Source of the DNA: a virus
Reading direction: 5' to 3' (one strand)
Virus record (IMG/VR): IMGVR_UViG_3300025132_000357
Span: 1 to 21,834 of that record
DNA length: 21,834 nucleotides
Below the pieces are notes generated by a model. That model worked only from the letters and a program-made list of their open reading frames with translations. It was not told where the DNA came from and did not search any database. How positions within the stretch are numbered: the first letter of the stretch is position 1; every line of letters starts with the position of its first letter. The translations under genes were made by a program, and so were the position numbers. Shown in pieces: positions 21,224-21,834 of the stretch.

Positions 21224-21577
21224 TTATTTTTTTTCTTTATGTAGGTATTCTATCATAGATTGTAGAGTTTGTATATTATTATTCACTAACCTAAGCATTT
21301 TATCACATCTCTTACATCTATTCTTATTTAATTTTACATCAACAGTTTCACAAATAACACATGCACCATAAGTTTTAAATGTTTTTTTATAATAATTTTC
21401 TAATACTCTTTTTTTTGCACATTCTTTACATTCATATGAATAAGATGATTCTAATTTTGGATCTTTACGACACCTGTAAAAATCTGCCACTAAATCTTTT
21501 TCTTCTCCACATACTCTACAAATTCTCTTAATTAAAAAGAGATGCTGTGTCTGAAGTTCTTCATCTAAAAAATCCAT
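21224..21577 (-). CDS. Double zinc-ribbon protein, endonuclease VII-like N-terminus, 117 aa
   Basis: Two Cys4 clusters: C20-x2-C23 with C50-x2-C53, and C73-x2-C76 with C88-x2-C91. The first (CRVCGEEKDLVADFYRCRKD, then YECKECAKKRVLENYYK) resembles the zinc-binding N-terminal part of phage recombination endonuclease VII-like and HNH proteins, but the DH(G/A) catalytic histidine that normally follows is absent, so it is more likely a nucleic-acid-binding relic or regulator. The C-terminal 25 residues are helical. The ATG lies 5 nt after the T-tract of the psbD terminator, so expression needs readthrough or initiation within psbD. Confidence 0.62.
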   Translation of the reverse strand: MDFLDEELQTQHLFLIKRICRVCGEEKDLVADFYRCRKDPKLESSYSYECKECAKKRVLENYYKKTFKTYGACVICETVDVKLNKNRCKRCDKMLRLVNNNIQTLQSMIEYLHKEKK

Positions 21578-21582
21578 TCCAT

Positions 21583-21613
21583 AAAAAAAGACCCTAATAT
21601 AGTTAGGATCTTT
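21583..21613 (-). terminator. Intrinsic terminator after psbD
   Basis: Stem AAAGACCCTAA (21587-21597) with TTAGGATCTTT (21603-21613), 10 pairs and one mismatch, loop of 5 nt; on the minus strand it runs into a T7 stretch (21583-21589). It lies 19 nt after the psbD stop codon and immediately before the next gene. Confidence 0.8.
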
Positions 21614-21632
21614 GAAGTTCTGACTTTGTCAT

Positions 21633-21834
<202 letters not shown>

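Overview
The window is part of the genome of a T4-like marine cyanophage (a myovirus of Prochlorococcus or Synechococcus). Recognisable T4 core genes (baseplate gp53, ssDNA-binding gp32, helicase loader gp59, late-transcription factor gp33) sit beside typical cyanophage auxiliary genes (phoH, thyX, a glutaredoxin, a 2OG-Fe(II) oxygenase, pebS for phycoerythrobilin, and psbD for the photosystem II D2 protein). The DNA is AT-rich, genes are tightly packed with many ATGA or TAATG stop/start overlaps, and all but the first gene lie on the minus strand. pebS together with psbD argues strongly for a phototrophic picocyanobacterial host.

Layout, left to right. 2-514 (+) is the 3' end of gene 53, which converges on gp32 at a shared bidirectional terminator (518-539). 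554-5517 (-) is a replication/transcription/nucleotide block. In transcription order it holds two small ORFs, thyX, an 83-aa conserved protein, phoH, a RecB-like nuclease, gp33, a 54-aa ORF, gp59, a DUF1825-like protein, then gp32 behind its own consensus sigma70 promoter. 5548-6088 (-) is a compact unit of very small genes: a promoter, a probable glutamine-II (Downstream-peptide) riboswitch, a 51-56 aa peptide, a 35-aa TYRG-repeat (DUF4278-like) protein, a 30-aa membrane peptide, and a terminator. 6125-8123 (-) starts at a perfect consensus promoter (TTGACA-17-TATAAT). A roughly 100-nt structured leader or small RNA follows and ends in an intrinsic terminator; after it come glutaredoxin, a possible small ORF, a small membrane protein, a DUF6433 protein and two conserved small proteins.

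8140-18272 (-) is the virion adhesion region: an 832-aa beta-helix fibre-like protein, a 113-aa beta protein, a 1416-aa repetitive fibre, a 124-aa beta protein, and an 879-aa protein whose glycine-rich domain is embedded in beta-propeller-like repeats. 18327-21577 (-) is an accessory block: HNH endonuclease, 2OG oxygenase, pebS, an 85-aa protein, a basic protein with a T4-type capsid-targeting N-terminus, two small membrane or exported proteins and a double zinc-ribbon protein. 21633-21834 (-) is the 3' end of psbD, followed by a terminator.

Regulation looks modular. Host-type sigma70 promoters with exact 17-bp spacers precede gp32, the riboswitch unit and the glutaredoxin unit, and a weaker one precedes the thyX unit. 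CTAAATA or ATAAATA elements resembling the T4 late promoter lie a short distance upstream of several structural or accessory genes. The points most worth a second look are the riboswitch with an apparent mutually exclusive switching helix, the structured leader/sRNA before glutaredoxin, two complete type-1-copper cupredoxin-like domains inside the large fibre, and a candidate injected internal head protein. All calls come from reading the sequence and recalled family knowledge; no searches were run.
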